This document shows positions 19,501-27,537 of a stretch of DNA of 64,000 nt, in pieces. Numbering within the stretch: position 1 is the first letter of the stretch; each line of letters begins with the position of its first letter. The notes beneath the pieces are model-generated. The model had not been told where the DNA came from and ran no database searches. It was given only the letters and a program-made list of their open reading frames with translations. The position numbers and the translations under genes are program-made. Source of the DNA: Catenulispora acidiphila DSM 44928 (GTDB taxonomy: Bacteria; Actinomycetota; Actinomycetes; Streptomycetales; Catenulisporaceae); contig NC_013131.1 in assembly GCF_000024025.1 (NCBI RefSeq), positions 868,001-932,000 on the forward strand, read 5' to 3'.

Positions 19501-20632
19501 GGTGCTGGTGCCGGGCAAGAACGGCGTGGGCTACTCGCCGGAGGCGATCCAGAACGCGGTGCTGCCGGTACTGGCGAAGACCTCGTCGACGCAGCGCGTG
19601 GTGACCGTGCCGATCGGTCCGCTGCCTCCGGCGCTGACCACCGAAGCCGCGCAGGCGCTCGGGATCGACGACGTGATGGGCCTGTACACCGCGCCCTTCA
19701 GCGCGACGGCGCAGCGCACCGCGAACGTGAAGCACGCGGCGGACTTGGTGCGCGGCCAGATCGTGCAGCCGGGGCAGGTGTTCAGCCTGAACCAGGTTCT
19801 CGGCGCGCGTTCGACCGCCAACGGTTTCATCCCGGCGTCCGCCTCCGGTCAGTCGGGGTCATCCTCGACTTCTTCGTCCTCCTCGTCCTCTTCGTCCTCC
19901 GCTTCGGCCTCTGCACAGGACGCCGGCGCGGGCACATCGCTGGTCGCCACCGCGCTGTTCAACGCCGAATACCTGGCCGGGCTCAAGGACATGGAGCACC
20001 ACCCGCACGCGACGGTGACCGACCACTACCCGCCCGGGCTGGAGGCGGCGGTGGTGTACCCCGAGGTGGATCTGAAGTTCCAGAACGATTCCGGCGCTCC
20101 TGTCTACCTCTGGACCAGCGCCACCGACAACGCGGTGACCGTCGCGGTGCTCGGGCAGAAGGCGTGGGACTCGGTGCGGAGCGAGACCTCGCCGCACTAC
20201 GCGTTGGTGCAGCCGAAGACCACGTACTCCATGGCTGGCTCCTGCGTCGCCAACGACGGCGTCCCGGGCTTCCAGGTGGACGTCACCCGCACCCTCACCA
20301 AGGCCGGGCAGGACCCGGTGCGCGAGGTCTTCCACAGCTCGTATGCCGCGCAGGACAAGGTGGTCTGCGGTCAGACCGGTCCCGGCAGCGGGCCGTCGGC
20401 GGCGGGCGGTGCCGCCGGCGCTCCCACCGGTTCGCCGACCGGCGGGGCGGCCGCGTCGCAGTACCCTCCCACCGCGACGCAGGGCGCCACGACCAGCGGT
20501 CCGAACGCGCCGAGCGGGACCGGGACGCCCGGCGGGGGCGCCTCGTCCGGAACGCCGGACGGCACGCCGACGAGCGGCTCGGACGGGTCGCTGTTGGGCG
20601 GATTGCTGGGCGGACCGCCGTCCCGGCACTGA
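16565..20632 (+). CDS. large membrane-anchored VanW-family protein with low-complexity N-terminal region
   Basis: 1355 aa, far longer than usual VanW proteins (250-500 aa). The first 580 residues are cytoplasmic, Gly/Ala/Pro-rich and mostly disordered, with a conserved-looking patch at about 205-330. One transmembrane helix follows (about 584-606). Outside are segments like the YoaR/peptidoglycan-binding-4 domain (VDGVAIGGMTKTAAV) and a VanW domain (about 1037-1200, starting GLYTAPFS and containing HPHATVTDHYPPGLEAAVVYP). The VanW domain is split by a serine run (about 1098-1116). Start is a TTG with GAGG 9 nt upstream; no better start follows. Probably acts at the cell wall; the VanW role itself is unknown. 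Confidence 0.82.
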   Translation: MNDEFPRRQADDADPDRQPDYGFGGAPLFRDEVPPAGGPAFGAGPGAVGNPGATGFHDASAFRDPAPGYGGAAPWGDQDGGRGGSGLPAGAGGASGDGRGDVRGLDYGAGGDYGTGLMSGFDGGADTLSSSGGFPAQRFAGPRNMAETSGAGAGPGYGGARPGAAPVPRPAPGAPSPDAFSHPAPNAFSGGAAAAGGEPEFGPSEGPLRVVPADQASALLRIKLPENPPVPSTTLRGDAPIEDVVEASQMLHRVSPAKPNALPGDVLALTTATMVVPMPGAAFGGVRAVQRPARLTASVPPDLASRAEADLLSDTVEQFFGDFDAIGRELQAQRASGAAAAGAAAGAGAGVGVSAVPGAAAVPTVPAQGGENAGAEPSQPATLPGQYAPTGAPLAGRYGVPTQVPGYDAARRSPVGMRYLGGIFHDSSGESSFYDPSTESLVPMGAAAISASDFRRTVPAITRPVPPPRTGPRTAQPPRESTDFKAGSARSAGAAGTTGAVRSTGAAAAAAASAGAAPVGAGPRTPTVPAPTRGGGRTSGRTGFPAGGNGSDSSDDTKVLPTGHWSDHHPDHHRSRRTSRRGRVALVSALSVTLAFGTLYGAALAFEGQVPKGTLVDGVAIGGMTKTAAVAKLSAALSPTLSAPLRLTADGAAFQLSPEQAGLHIDYAGTVAAAAASRTDPTVAIPALAGTGRDVRLQVSVDRTALKAALTSLTAGFDKPMVDGSVIFPGGVPTPIAPRPGREIDVDAAAGAVVSAFDDGVAAVRVAAMSPAGTLPTAPAAYAIAPAKTALSPAHHTSSAHTKQPSATPSTPSATPSATDSPSGKAGMPSAPASTAPSAPVPSGTAPAVAPVPAPALVPAPGGVPATASTAGGSFPAAPIALTVQNVQPTVTPAAVAQAMQDFARPAMSAPVALVTGSVRTVLKPAILGRHLAIEPDGHGGLAPKLDGAGIRAELDHDALAKLEQPPTDASFTVSGGKPVLVPGKNGVGYSPEAIQNAVLPVLAKTSSTQRVVTVPIGPLPPALTTEAAQALGIDDVMGLYTAPFSATAQRTANVKHAADLVRGQIVQPGQVFSLNQVLGARSTANGFIPASASGQSGSSSTSSSSSSSSSSASASAQDAGAGTSLVATALFNAEYLAGLKDMEHHPHATVTDHYPPGLEAAVVYPEVDLKFQNDSGAPVYLWTSATDNAVTVAVLGQKAWDSVRSETSPHYALVQPKTTYSMAGSCVANDGVPGFQVDVTRTLTKAGQDPVREVFHSSYAAQDKVVCGQTGPGSGPSAAGGAAGAPTGSPTGGAAASQYPPTATQGATTSGPNAPSGTGTPGGGASSGTPDGTPTSGSDGSLLGGLLGGPPSRH

Positions 20633-20847
20633 GGTTTCTCAATTCTTTGTGATGCCGTTCACCCGCGGTACCGCAACGCCGCACTCCGCGAGCCCTTGCG
20701 CCCCTGGCAATCGCGTCGCGTCCGTCCTGGACGCCCTGTGAATCAACCCGAATGGAACGGTTGACATGGGCCGAACAACGGACGGAGATGAACCAGTCGC
20801 CCGTCGGTGCCGTTGTCAACGCAAATGAGGGCTCTTAGGATCCGGCT
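20633..20847 (+). other. gap before the glycosyltransferase gene
   Basis: 215 bp with no gene. It ends in a near-consensus promoter (see 20813-20841). No terminator hairpin is obvious after the VanW gene. Confidence 0.5.
20813..20841 (+). promoter_or_regulatory. near-consensus promoter of the GT4 gene
   Basis: TTGTCA (20813-20818), a 17-bp spacer and TAGGAT (20836-20841) make the best vegetative promoter in the window. Transcription should begin around 20848, exactly at an in-frame ATG. Confidence 0.7.
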
Positions 20848-22239
20848 ATGGGGACGGCCTACGGCGGAATCCGCAGCGGGCCGACGCGCGGATCCCGGGG
20901 GGAACCGATGGCAAGGGCGAGCATGCGCGTGCGCGCGCACGGTCGGCGGGGGGTCTTGTCCGATATCGCCGCCCATCCTTGGATCAAACCTCTGATCTCG
21001 CCGCCCGCGCGCCCACACCCGGTCCGGGACCGGCCCGGACCGCAGTCCACGGCCCGTCCCCGCGCCGGCGCCCGCGACGGGGCGCGTCCGCGCCGCACCC
21101 GCCGGCCCGCGTCCCGGCGCGCGGGGCAAGGAAGGCGGCCCCGTATGACCAAAGTCCTGCACGTCATCACCGGCCTGGCCTCGGGAGGCGCCGAGCGCCA
21201 ACTGGCCACGCTGTTGCAGCACCTGCCCGAGGAGTGCGAGGTGGCGTGCCTGACCGAGGGCGGCCGCGTCGGGGAGCGGATCCGGGCCGACGGGTTCCGG
21301 GTGCACGACCTGCGCATGCCGTCCAACCGCGACATGGCGTCGCTGATGCATCTGGTGAAGCTGGTCCGCGACGGCGGTTTCGACCTCGTCCACACCCACC
21401 TGTACCGGGCCCACCTGTACGGCCGGCTGGCCGCGCGGATGGCCGGCGTCCGGGCCATCGTGGCCACCGAGCACTCGCTGGGGCGCGAGCTCATCGAGGG
21501 CAAGCCGAAGGACCGGATGGGCGTGCGCGCCATGTACCGGGCCTCCGAGCGCATGGGCCGGGTGACGATAGCGGTCTCGCAGGCCGTCGCGGACTACCTG
21601 CGGGCCTGGCGGATCGAGCGGGTCGAGGTGATCGAGAACGGCATCGACATCCGCGAGTTCCGCTTCGACCCGGCGGCGCGCACCCTGGTGCGCAAGATCC
21701 TCGGCATCGACGGCGGCGCCTTCGTGATCGGCGGGGTCGGCCGGCTGGACCCGGACAAGCACTTCGAGGTGCTCATCGAGGCCGCCGGCCGGATCGACGG
21801 CGCGATCGCGCTGATCGTCGGCGCCGGGCCGGACCGCTCGCGCCTGCAGCGGCTGGGGGGAGAGCTGATGCCGGGGCGGGTGCACTTCACCGGCGACGTC
21901 GGCGGCGGGATGCTGGAGATCAAGGATCTGCTCTCGGCGATGGACGTGTTCGCCTCGCCCTCGCCGTCGGAGACCTTCGGGCTGGCGCCGTTGGAGGCGG
22001 TGGCCTGCGGGCTGCCCGCGGTGTACTCCGATTCCCCGGCGCTGGACGGCCTGCCGGGACTGGGGGATCGCGCGGCCCGGGTGCCCTCACGCCCGGACGC
22101 GTTCGTCGCCGCGCTGCGCTGCGCGGCCGACCTGAAGCCGGTGGACCGCTGCGCTCCGCCCGGCGCGCTGGAGCGGTACGGGGTCACCGAACAGGCCGCG
22201 CATGTCAGTGAGTTGTACAGATCAGTGCTGGCCAGATGA
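20848..22239 (+). CDS. GT4 family glycosyltransferase, possibly with a 99-residue Arg-rich extension
   Basis: The core of 364 aa from the ATG at 21145 (beginning MTKVLHVITGLASGGAERQ) is a typical GT-B retaining glycosyltransferase: glycine-rich N-terminal donor/acceptor site, the GVGRLDPDKHFE linker segment, and the SPSETFGLAPLEAVACG motif with the conserved E-x7-E near residue 280 of the core. Two starts compete. The promoter at 20813-20841 points to a leaderless start at 20848, adding 99 Arg/Pro-rich residues. AAGGAAGG at 21128-21135 points to ATG 21145. I list the longer form because the promoter spacing is exact, but the short form is quite possible. Acceptor unknown; it may act on a lipid or cell-surface glycan. 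Confidence 0.75.
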   Translation: MGTAYGGIRSGPTRGSRGEPMARASMRVRAHGRRGVLSDIAAHPWIKPLISPPARPHPVRDRPGPQSTARPRAGARDGARPRRTRRPASRRAGQGRRPRMTKVLHVITGLASGGAERQLATLLQHLPEECEVACLTEGGRVGERIRADGFRVHDLRMPSNRDMASLMHLVKLVRDGGFDLVHTHLYRAHLYGRLAARMAGVRAIVATEHSLGRELIEGKPKDRMGVRAMYRASERMGRVTIAVSQAVADYLRAWRIERVEVIENGIDIREFRFDPAARTLVRKILGIDGGAFVIGGVGRLDPDKHFEVLIEAAGRIDGAIALIVGAGPDRSRLQRLGGELMPGRVHFTGDVGGGMLEIKDLLSAMDVFASPSPSETFGLAPLEAVACGLPAVYSDSPALDGLPGLGDRAARVPSRPDAFVAALRCAADLKPVDRCAPPGALERYGVTEQAAHVSELYRSVLAR

Positions 22240-22418
22240 GACTCGCGGGCGTCCGGTGAAGATCCTCCCGGGCGCCCCGTGAGGGTTTCACCCTCGCGCC
22301 CATGACAACCGTCATGCGGAACTCACGAGCTTTCACCATGGTTGCGGCGCAGGTCGCGGTGGTGTCATTGGTCTTGACGGGAAACAGCCACAGCCCACGA
22401 TCACTGAGGACGCCTGAC

Positions 22419-23399
22419 ATGCCACGAGACACTCGAAGCCCGGACGGGGCGGTAGTCGAGTTCGCGAACGTGAGCAAGACCTTCCACTCGCCCAAGGGTC
22501 CGGTCCACGCCGTGAACGGCCTGACCATGTCCCTGCAGCCCGGCCAGACCATCGCCTTCCTCGGCCCGAACGGCGCCGGGAAGTCCACCTCGCTGAACAT
22601 GCTGCTGGGCCTGAGCCGGCCCGACTCCGGCCGGCTGGCGCTGTTCGGCGGCACCGCCGCCGAGGCGATCAAGCACGGCATGGTCGGCGCGATGCTCCAG
22701 TCCGGCGGCCTGATGAGCGACGTGACGGTGCGCGAGCAGGTCGAGCTGTGGGCCAAGCTGCACCCGCGGCCGATCGGGGTCGCCGACGCCCTCAAGCGGG
22801 CGAACATCGCCGACCTGGCCGACCGCCGCGTGGACAAGCTCTCCGGCGGGCAGCAGCAGCGCGTGCAGTTCGCGATGGCGATCATCGGGGACAGCCCGCT
22901 GATCGTCCTGGACGAGCCCACGACCGGGATGGACGTGGAGAACCGCCAGGCGTTCTGGGCGACCATGCGCGAGCGCGCCTACGAGGGCAAGACGGTGCTG
23001 TTCGCCACGCACTACCTGGAAGAGGCGGACCAGTTCGCCGAGCGCGTCATCGTCATCAACAAGGGCCGGCTGCTCGCCGACGGCTCGGCGGCCGAGATCA
23101 AGGCCAGCGCCGGCGCCAAGCGGCTGTCGTTCCGGCTGCCCGGCGTGCAGGACGCGGTGCTGCACCGGCTGCCGAACCTGGTGCACGTCGAGCGCCAGGC
23201 GGACATCGTGCGGCTGCAGACCTCCGACTCCGACGCCACGCTGTACGCGCTGCTGGACGCCGGCTACCGGCCGGCGGACATAGAGATCCAGGCGCTCGGC
23301 CTGGAGCAGGCGTTCCTCGCGATCACCGCTGAGGACAACAACGCCGTCGGCACCATCGCCGGGGGCACCGACACTGCGACCCTGGAGGCGGCGCGATGA
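22419..23399 (+). CDS. ABC exporter ATP-binding protein (DrrA/LnrL-like)
   Basis: 326 aa. Walker A GPNGAGKST at 49-57, signature KLSGGQQQR, Walker B LIVLDEPTTGMD and the switch histidine in FATHYLEEAD are all present; a C-terminal regulatory extension of about 90 residues follows as in drug-exporter ATPases. The ATG at 22419 has GAGGA 9 nt upstream; upstream in-frame starts add an unrelated stretch. It overlaps the permease by 4 nt (ATGA). The ABC pair followed by a NarL-type two-component system resembles the Bacillus LnrLMN/LnrJK and DesK/DesR neighbourhood, suggesting export of an amphiphilic drug or lipid and control by the adjacent kinase. Confidence 0.92.
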   Translation: MPRDTRSPDGAVVEFANVSKTFHSPKGPVHAVNGLTMSLQPGQTIAFLGPNGAGKSTSLNMLLGLSRPDSGRLALFGGTAAEAIKHGMVGAMLQSGGLMSDVTVREQVELWAKLHPRPIGVADALKRANIADLADRRVDKLSGGQQQRVQFAMAIIGDSPLIVLDEPTTGMDVENRQAFWATMRERAYEGKTVLFATHYLEEADQFAERVIVINKGRLLADGSAAEIKASAGAKRLSFRLPGVQDAVLHRLPNLVHVERQADIVRLQTSDSDATLYALLDAGYRPADIEIQALGLEQAFLAITAEDNNAVGTIAGGTDTATLEAAR

Positions 23400-24121
23400 A
23401 CGCCACGCTGACGCTCACCAAGCTGGACGTGCTGCGGGTGGTCCGCAACGGCCGCTACCTGATCTTCGCGATCGCGATGCCGGCGGCGCTGTACCTGATC
23501 ATCGGCAAGCAGACCACGCAGGCCGACGGCGTCGACTTCAAGGCGTACTACATGCTGGCGATGGCCACGTACGGCGCCTTCGCCGGAGCCCTGATGAACA
23601 ACTCCATCCGGATCGCCACCGAGCGCAAGTCCGGCTGGACCCGGCAGCTGCGGCTGACCTCGCTGCCCGGCTGGGGCTACGTCTTCGCCAAGGTGGTCAC
23701 CTCGCTGGTCACGACGATCCCGTCGGTGCTGGTGGTGTTCGCCATCGGGGCGTTCCTGAACGACGTGCAGATGCCGGCCTGGAAGTGGGTCGCGAACGCG
23801 CTGATCCTGTGGGTGGTCTCCATGACCTTCGTCTCCCTGGCGGTCGCGATCGGCTACCGCTTCGACCCGGAGACGGCGCAGCCGGCCGTGATGCTGGTCT
23901 TCTTCCCGATGGCGCTGCTCGGCGGCCTGTGGTTCCCGCTGGGGACCGGCGTGCTGGAGAAGATCGGCAAGTGGTTCCCGACCTACCAGGCCCACAAGCT
24001 GGGGACGGACATCCTCGCGACCGGCACGGTCTCGGCGACGTCGATCGCGGTGGTCGCCGGGTGGGGCTTGCTGTTCGCGCTGCTGGCGGTCTTCTCCTAC
24101 CGGTCGGCGAAGGAACAGTGA
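23396..24121 (+). CDS. ABC-2 type permease
   Basis: 241 aa with six predicted helices and the ABC-2 family pattern (ATERKSGWTRQLRLTSLP after the first pair of helices). Its ATG overlaps the ATPase stop codon (ATGA), giving one coupled transporter. It would form the membrane channel as a homodimer with two ATPase subunits. The histidine kinase begins about 100 bp downstream in the same direction. Substrate unknown. Confidence 0.9.
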   Translation: MNATLTLTKLDVLRVVRNGRYLIFAIAMPAALYLIIGKQTTQADGVDFKAYYMLAMATYGAFAGALMNNSIRIATERKSGWTRQLRLTSLPGWGYVFAKVVTSLVTTIPSVLVVFAIGAFLNDVQMPAWKWVANALILWVVSMTFVSLAVAIGYRFDPETAQPAVMLVFFPMALLGGLWFPLGTGVLEKIGKWFPTYQAHKLGTDILATGTVSATSIAVVAGWGLLFALLAVFSYRSAKEQ

Positions 24122-24222
24122 CCTGAGCGGTGGGTCTCCCGGACGACGGCCTCGGCCGAGCGGGGGACCCGCCGACTTGCGGAGGGATCCCTTCGGGGAG
24201 GCACGATACGGAGGTGATGGAC

Positions 24223-25536
24223 GTGTGGAGCGAGCGGTCGGCCGAGGGGCCGTCGACGGCGGCCGAGGAGGGGATGGCCGGCGCGGCGGAAACGGCCGGC
24301 CGCTCCTCCGTGTTCGAGGAGCCGCCCCTGCTGATGGCCGCGCCGCGCGTGGGGCAGCCGGGGCGGTTCAAGTGGCTGTTCGCCGCGGTCTGGCTGTTCT
24401 ACCTGGTCGACCCGGTGACCAAGGCGGTCCACTCCGACCACTCCTCCGCCTTCAAGCTGCTGGTCTACAGCCTCGTCGCGGTGTTCGTGGTGCTGTACGG
24501 CTGGCTGGCGTTCTCGGTGTATCCCCGGTCCGGGCCGATCGGCGCGGTGAGCGACTCCCCGCCGGTGGTGCTGCCGATCCTGGTGGCGATGGCGGTGGTC
24601 GCGTTCGTGACCAGCGTGGCGGTCTACCCGGAACTGGCCGGGATGTGGGTCTACGTCGGCGCCGGCGCCGGACTCGGCCTGTCGATGGAGGACAAGACCG
24701 CCTACCGCGGCGTGATGGCCGCGCTGGCCCTGATGACCGTCTGCGTCCTGTCTTCCGGCGCCCTGCGCTCGATCTCCACCTGGCTCATCCTGGCCTTCCC
24801 GATCTTCTTCGCCGGCATGTCCACCCTCGGCATCCGCCAGATGGCGCTGCTCATCGGCCAACTCCGCGAAGCCCGCACCCAAGTCGCCCACCTGGCGACG
24901 AACGAGGAGCGCCTCCGGCTGGCCCGCGACCTCCACGACCTGACCGGCCACTCCCTGGCGACGATCACCCTGAAGGCGGAACTGGCCCAGCGCATGCTCG
25001 CCAAGGCCCGCGACGCCGCCCCCGAAGGCCCGACCCCGCGCCTGGACGCGGCACTGAAAGAAGTCCAGGAGATCGAGCAGGTCTCGCGCCAGACACTGAC
25101 CGACATCCGCCAGGCGGTGAGCGGCTACCGCAGGGCGACACTCGCGGTCGAGGTGGCCTCGGCCCACGCCGCCCTGGACGCCGCCGGCATCAAACTCGAC
25201 GCCGCCCCCGAAGTGGCCGCCGCGACCGGCGAATTCGACCCGCAGAGCGAAGCCGCCCTCGCCTGGAGCCTGCGAGAGGCGGTGACGAACGCGATCCGCC
25301 ACAGCGGCGCCGCCCGCGTCGAGATCACCCTGCTCCCCATCGGCGAGGAGATGGTCCTGACGGTCCGCAACGACGGATACGGCCTGGCCGCCACGGTCGG
25401 CGGCACCGACGAGTGCGGCGGCCACGGCCTGACCGGCCTGCGCGAGCGGCTGGACGCGGTCGGGGGACGGCTGTCGGTGGGCGGGAACGATGGGGACTTC
25501 CGGTTGGTGGCGGCGGTTCCGGTGGTGGGGAGTTGA
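24223..25536 (+). CDS. NarL-type sensor histidine kinase (DesK-like)
   Basis: 437 aa. Five or six membrane helices lie between about residues 50 and 200, with almost no outer domain, so sensing is probably within the membrane. The HisKA_3 dimerisation box has the phosphate acceptor H238 (RDLHDLTGHSL), and the HATPase domain has N-box REAVTNAIRHSGA and G-box GHGLTGLRERL. The start is taken as GTG 24223, because the extended Shine-Dalgarno GGAGGTGA (24210-24217) overlaps the ATG at 24217 and is correctly spaced only for the GTG. Downstream regulator at 26034. The 3' end of the gene is the first unit of a tandem array (25481-25900). Confidence 0.9.
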   Translation: MWSERSAEGPSTAAEEGMAGAAETAGRSSVFEEPPLLMAAPRVGQPGRFKWLFAAVWLFYLVDPVTKAVHSDHSSAFKLLVYSLVAVFVVLYGWLAFSVYPRSGPIGAVSDSPPVVLPILVAMAVVAFVTSVAVYPELAGMWVYVGAGAGLGLSMEDKTAYRGVMAALALMTVCVLSSGALRSISTWLILAFPIFFAGMSTLGIRQMALLIGQLREARTQVAHLATNEERLRLARDLHDLTGHSLATITLKAELAQRMLAKARDAAPEGPTPRLDAALKEVQEIEQVSRQTLTDIRQAVSGYRRATLAVEVASAHAALDAAGIKLDAAPEVAAATGEFDPQSEAALAWSLREAVTNAIRHSGAARVEITLLPIGEEMVLTVRNDGYGLAATVGGTDECGGHGLTGLRERLDAVGGRLSVGGNDGDFRLVAAVPVVGS

Positions 25537-25900
25537 GGGGTAGCGGCTCGGGCTGTCTCGGTGTGGGGAGCTGAGGCGTCTGCGCGGGAACGACGGGGAT
25601 TTTCGGTTGGTCGCGGCGGTTCCGGTGGTGAGGGGTTGAGGCGGCGAGGGCGCGGCGCGGCTTTCTCGGTGTGGGGAGCTGAGGCGTCTGCGCGGGAACG
25701 ACGGGGATTTTCGGTTGGTGGCGGCGGTTCCGGTGGTGAGGGGTTGAGGGGGCGAGGGCGCGGCGCGGCTTTCTCGGTGTGGGGAGCTGAGGCGTCTGCG
25801 CGGGAACGACGGGGACTTCCGGTTGGCGGCGGCGGTGCCGGTGGTGGGGAGTTGAGGGCGCGCGGCGCGGCTGTCTCGGTGCGGGGGAGCTGAGGCGTAG
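25481..25900 (+). repeat. four-copy tandem repeat built from the 3' end of the kinase gene
   Basis: Units begin at 25481, 25584, 25692 and 25800 with lengths 103, 108, 108 and about 101 bp. The first unit lies in the kinase gene and includes its stop codon; each later unit repeats the segment coding for NDGDFRLVAAVPVV and a TGA in the same local frame, followed by about 50 bp of non-coding sequence ending in gtggggagctgaggcgtct. Units 2 and 3 are nearly identical; unit 4 shares variants with unit 1. This is a local tandem duplication, not an insertion sequence. Confidence 0.95.
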
Positions 25901-26033
25901 CGGCGCTGGTGCCCGGCATGTCGGCTGGGGCGTTCGTCGATGGCTGCGACCTTGCCAGGATGACCCAAGTGATTGTCGGCTGCTGTGTCCATCGGCGCGG
26001 TTCGCGCTTGCCGCAGGACGGTAGGTTGGGCGC
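25537..26033 (+). other. gap between kinase and regulator genes
   Basis: 497 bp without a real gene. The left three quarters are repeat units 1 (end) to 4. The remainder (25901-26033) holds the promoter of the response regulator. A 110-codon open frame through the repeats is a by-product of the array. Confidence 0.75.
26022..26027 (+). promoter_or_regulatory. -10 box (TAGGTT) of the response regulator gene
   Basis: TAGGTT ends 6 nt before the ATG at 26034; no Shine-Dalgarno site is seen. A leaderless transcript independent of the kinase gene is likely. Confidence 0.5.
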
Positions 26034-26660
26034 ATGACCACCGCAGCCGCCGACGTCGTCCGCCTCCTGCTCGCCGAGGATCAGGCCATGGTGCGGGGTG
26101 CCTTGGCGACGTTGCTGAACCTGGAGGACGACCTGGAGGTCGTCGCCGAGGTCGGGCGGGGGGACGAGGTGCTGGCGGCGGCCAAGGCGGCTGATGTGCG
26201 GGTCGCCTTGCTGGACATCGAGATGCCGGGGATGTCGGGGTTGGATGCCGCCGACGCTTTGCATCGGGCGATGCCGGAGGTGCGCATCATCATTCTGACC
26301 ACGTTCGGGCGTCCCGGGTTTCTGCGGCGGGCCATGGAGTCGGGTGCTTCGGCGTTCCTGGTGAAGGACGCGCCGGTGGCCGAGTTGGTCGCGGCCATTC
26401 GCAAGGTGCTGCGGGGGGAGCGGGTCATCGATCCGGATCTGGCCGCCGCCGCGCTGGCCGCCGGGGAGAATCCGTTGACGCCGCGGGAGCGCGATGTGCT
26501 CGCCGCCTCCGCCGACGGCTCCACCATCGCCGACATCGCCCGGCGGCTGCACCTGTCGGAGGGCACGGTGCGCAACTACCTGTCGGCGTGCATTCAGAAG
26601 ACCGCCGCCCGGAACCGCACTGAGGCGGTCCGGACGGCGCAGCAGCGCGGCTGGTTGTAG
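26034..26660 (+). CDS. NarL/LuxR-type response regulator (DesR-like)
   Basis: 208 aa. Receiver domain 1-125 with acidic pocket AED (14-16), phospho-acceptor D61 (LLDIEMPG) and the K in LVKDAP; a LuxR-type helix-turn-helix follows (LTPRERDVL ... LHLSEGTVRNYLS). Cognate to the kinase at 24223. It likely controls the ABC exporter genes upstream. It is separated from the kinase gene by the tandem array and has its own promoter-like box. Convergent with the next gene; 21 bp separate the stop codons. Confidence 0.93.
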   Translation: MTTAAADVVRLLLAEDQAMVRGALATLLNLEDDLEVVAEVGRGDEVLAAAKAADVRVALLDIEMPGMSGLDAADALHRAMPEVRIIILTTFGRPGFLRRAMESGASAFLVKDAPVAELVAAIRKVLRGERVIDPDLAAAALAAGENPLTPRERDVLAASADGSTIADIARRLHLSEGTVRNYLSACIQKTAARNRTEAVRTAQQRGWL

Positions 26661-26681
26661 CGACGGCTTCGGCGAGGCCGG

Positions 26682-27527
26682 CTACTGCCGGGGCCAAGCG
26701 GCCAGCAGCGCCGAGGCCACCTGTTCGTTCAGGCCGATGTCCTTCATCTCCGTCATGTCGGGAAGGTGTGAGGCATTCGGCGCGTCGGCGGTGATGAGGT
26801 AGCCGATCATCGCCTTGTAGTCGTAGATGTTCAGGCTCGGGCTGCTGAGGCTTCCGTAGTAGTACTGCCAGACGACCGGGTCTCCGTGCAACGTCGCGTT
26901 GCCGAACGTGCAGTGCGCCGTATCGGACTGGCACATGGTCGGGTCGCTGCCGGGCAGCACCGGTGAAATGGACCCGACCGAGACGCCGAGCGTCGACTCC
27001 TGGCTGCGCGGTCCCCAGTTGTACTCCGCGCCATAGCCGTTCTGCTCTCCGGCAGCACGGTACAGCGTCGGCTTGTCCCGGTCCTTGGCGGGCAGCGCTG
27101 CCTTGATCGCTGTCAGCACCTTGGCGTCGGCAGCCGGGTCGTCGCTCGCTGACGGCAGCACCGGCTTGCTCGGCGTGGGCGACCCGGTGGGCGCGCCGGA
27201 CGACGACGCCGGCGTCGTCGGAACCGGCGACGTCGGCATCGGCGTCGACGGCTTCGGCACCGGCACGCCGGGCCCGCCGTCAGTGTGCCGATGTCCCGGG
27301 CTCGAAGTCGCGCGTACCGGTTGCCCGCCGCCGCCGAATCCGCCGAGCGCCACCACCGCGCCGACCACCCCCGCGAGCGCGAGTCCCGTCCCGCCGGTCG
27401 TCAGCGCCGCACGCCGGCGCCGCCGGCGGCGCCCCAGCGCCCGCGCGCGCTCCGGCAGGCCCGCGACCGTCGGCACTGTGTCCGGTGCCGCCGCGGCGAG
27501 CACCCTTCCGACATCCGTCTCCTCCAT
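26682..27527 (-). CDS. single-pass membrane protein, probable anti-sigma partner of the ECF factor
   Basis: 281 aa. About 60 cytoplasmic residues with an Arg-rich stretch, one transmembrane helix (about 37-62 after the RRRRR run), a long Pro/Thr/Ser linker and an outer domain of about 140 residues with a Cys pair (MCQSDTAHC). The ATG at 27527 has GGAGG 5 nt upstream and begins 10 nt after the sigma stop codon, so the genes form an operon. No zinc-anti-sigma motif is seen. Layout and topology match the partner proteins of SigE-family ECF factors, and the same layout recurs at 39466-40476. The anti-sigma role is inferred from position only. Confidence 0.75.
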   Translation of the reverse strand: MEETDVGRVLAAAAPDTVPTVAGLPERARALGRRRRRRRAALTTGGTGLALAGVVGAVVALGGFGGGGQPVRATSSPGHRHTDGGPGVPVPKPSTPMPTSPVPTTPASSSGAPTGSPTPSKPVLPSASDDPAADAKVLTAIKAALPAKDRDKPTLYRAAGEQNGYGAEYNWGPRSQESTLGVSVGSISPVLPGSDPTMCQSDTAHCTFGNATLHGDPVVWQYYYGSLSSPSLNIYDYKAMIGYLITADAPNASHLPDMTEMKDIGLNEQVASALLAAWPRQ

Positions 27528-27537
27528 CACGGCCTCC

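Noticed and set aside
25561-25893. 110-codon repeat protein in the kinase-tail array
   Set aside because: The frame exists only because the 108-bp units are a multiple of three; start and composition look accidental, and the units are copies of the kinase 3' end in another frame.
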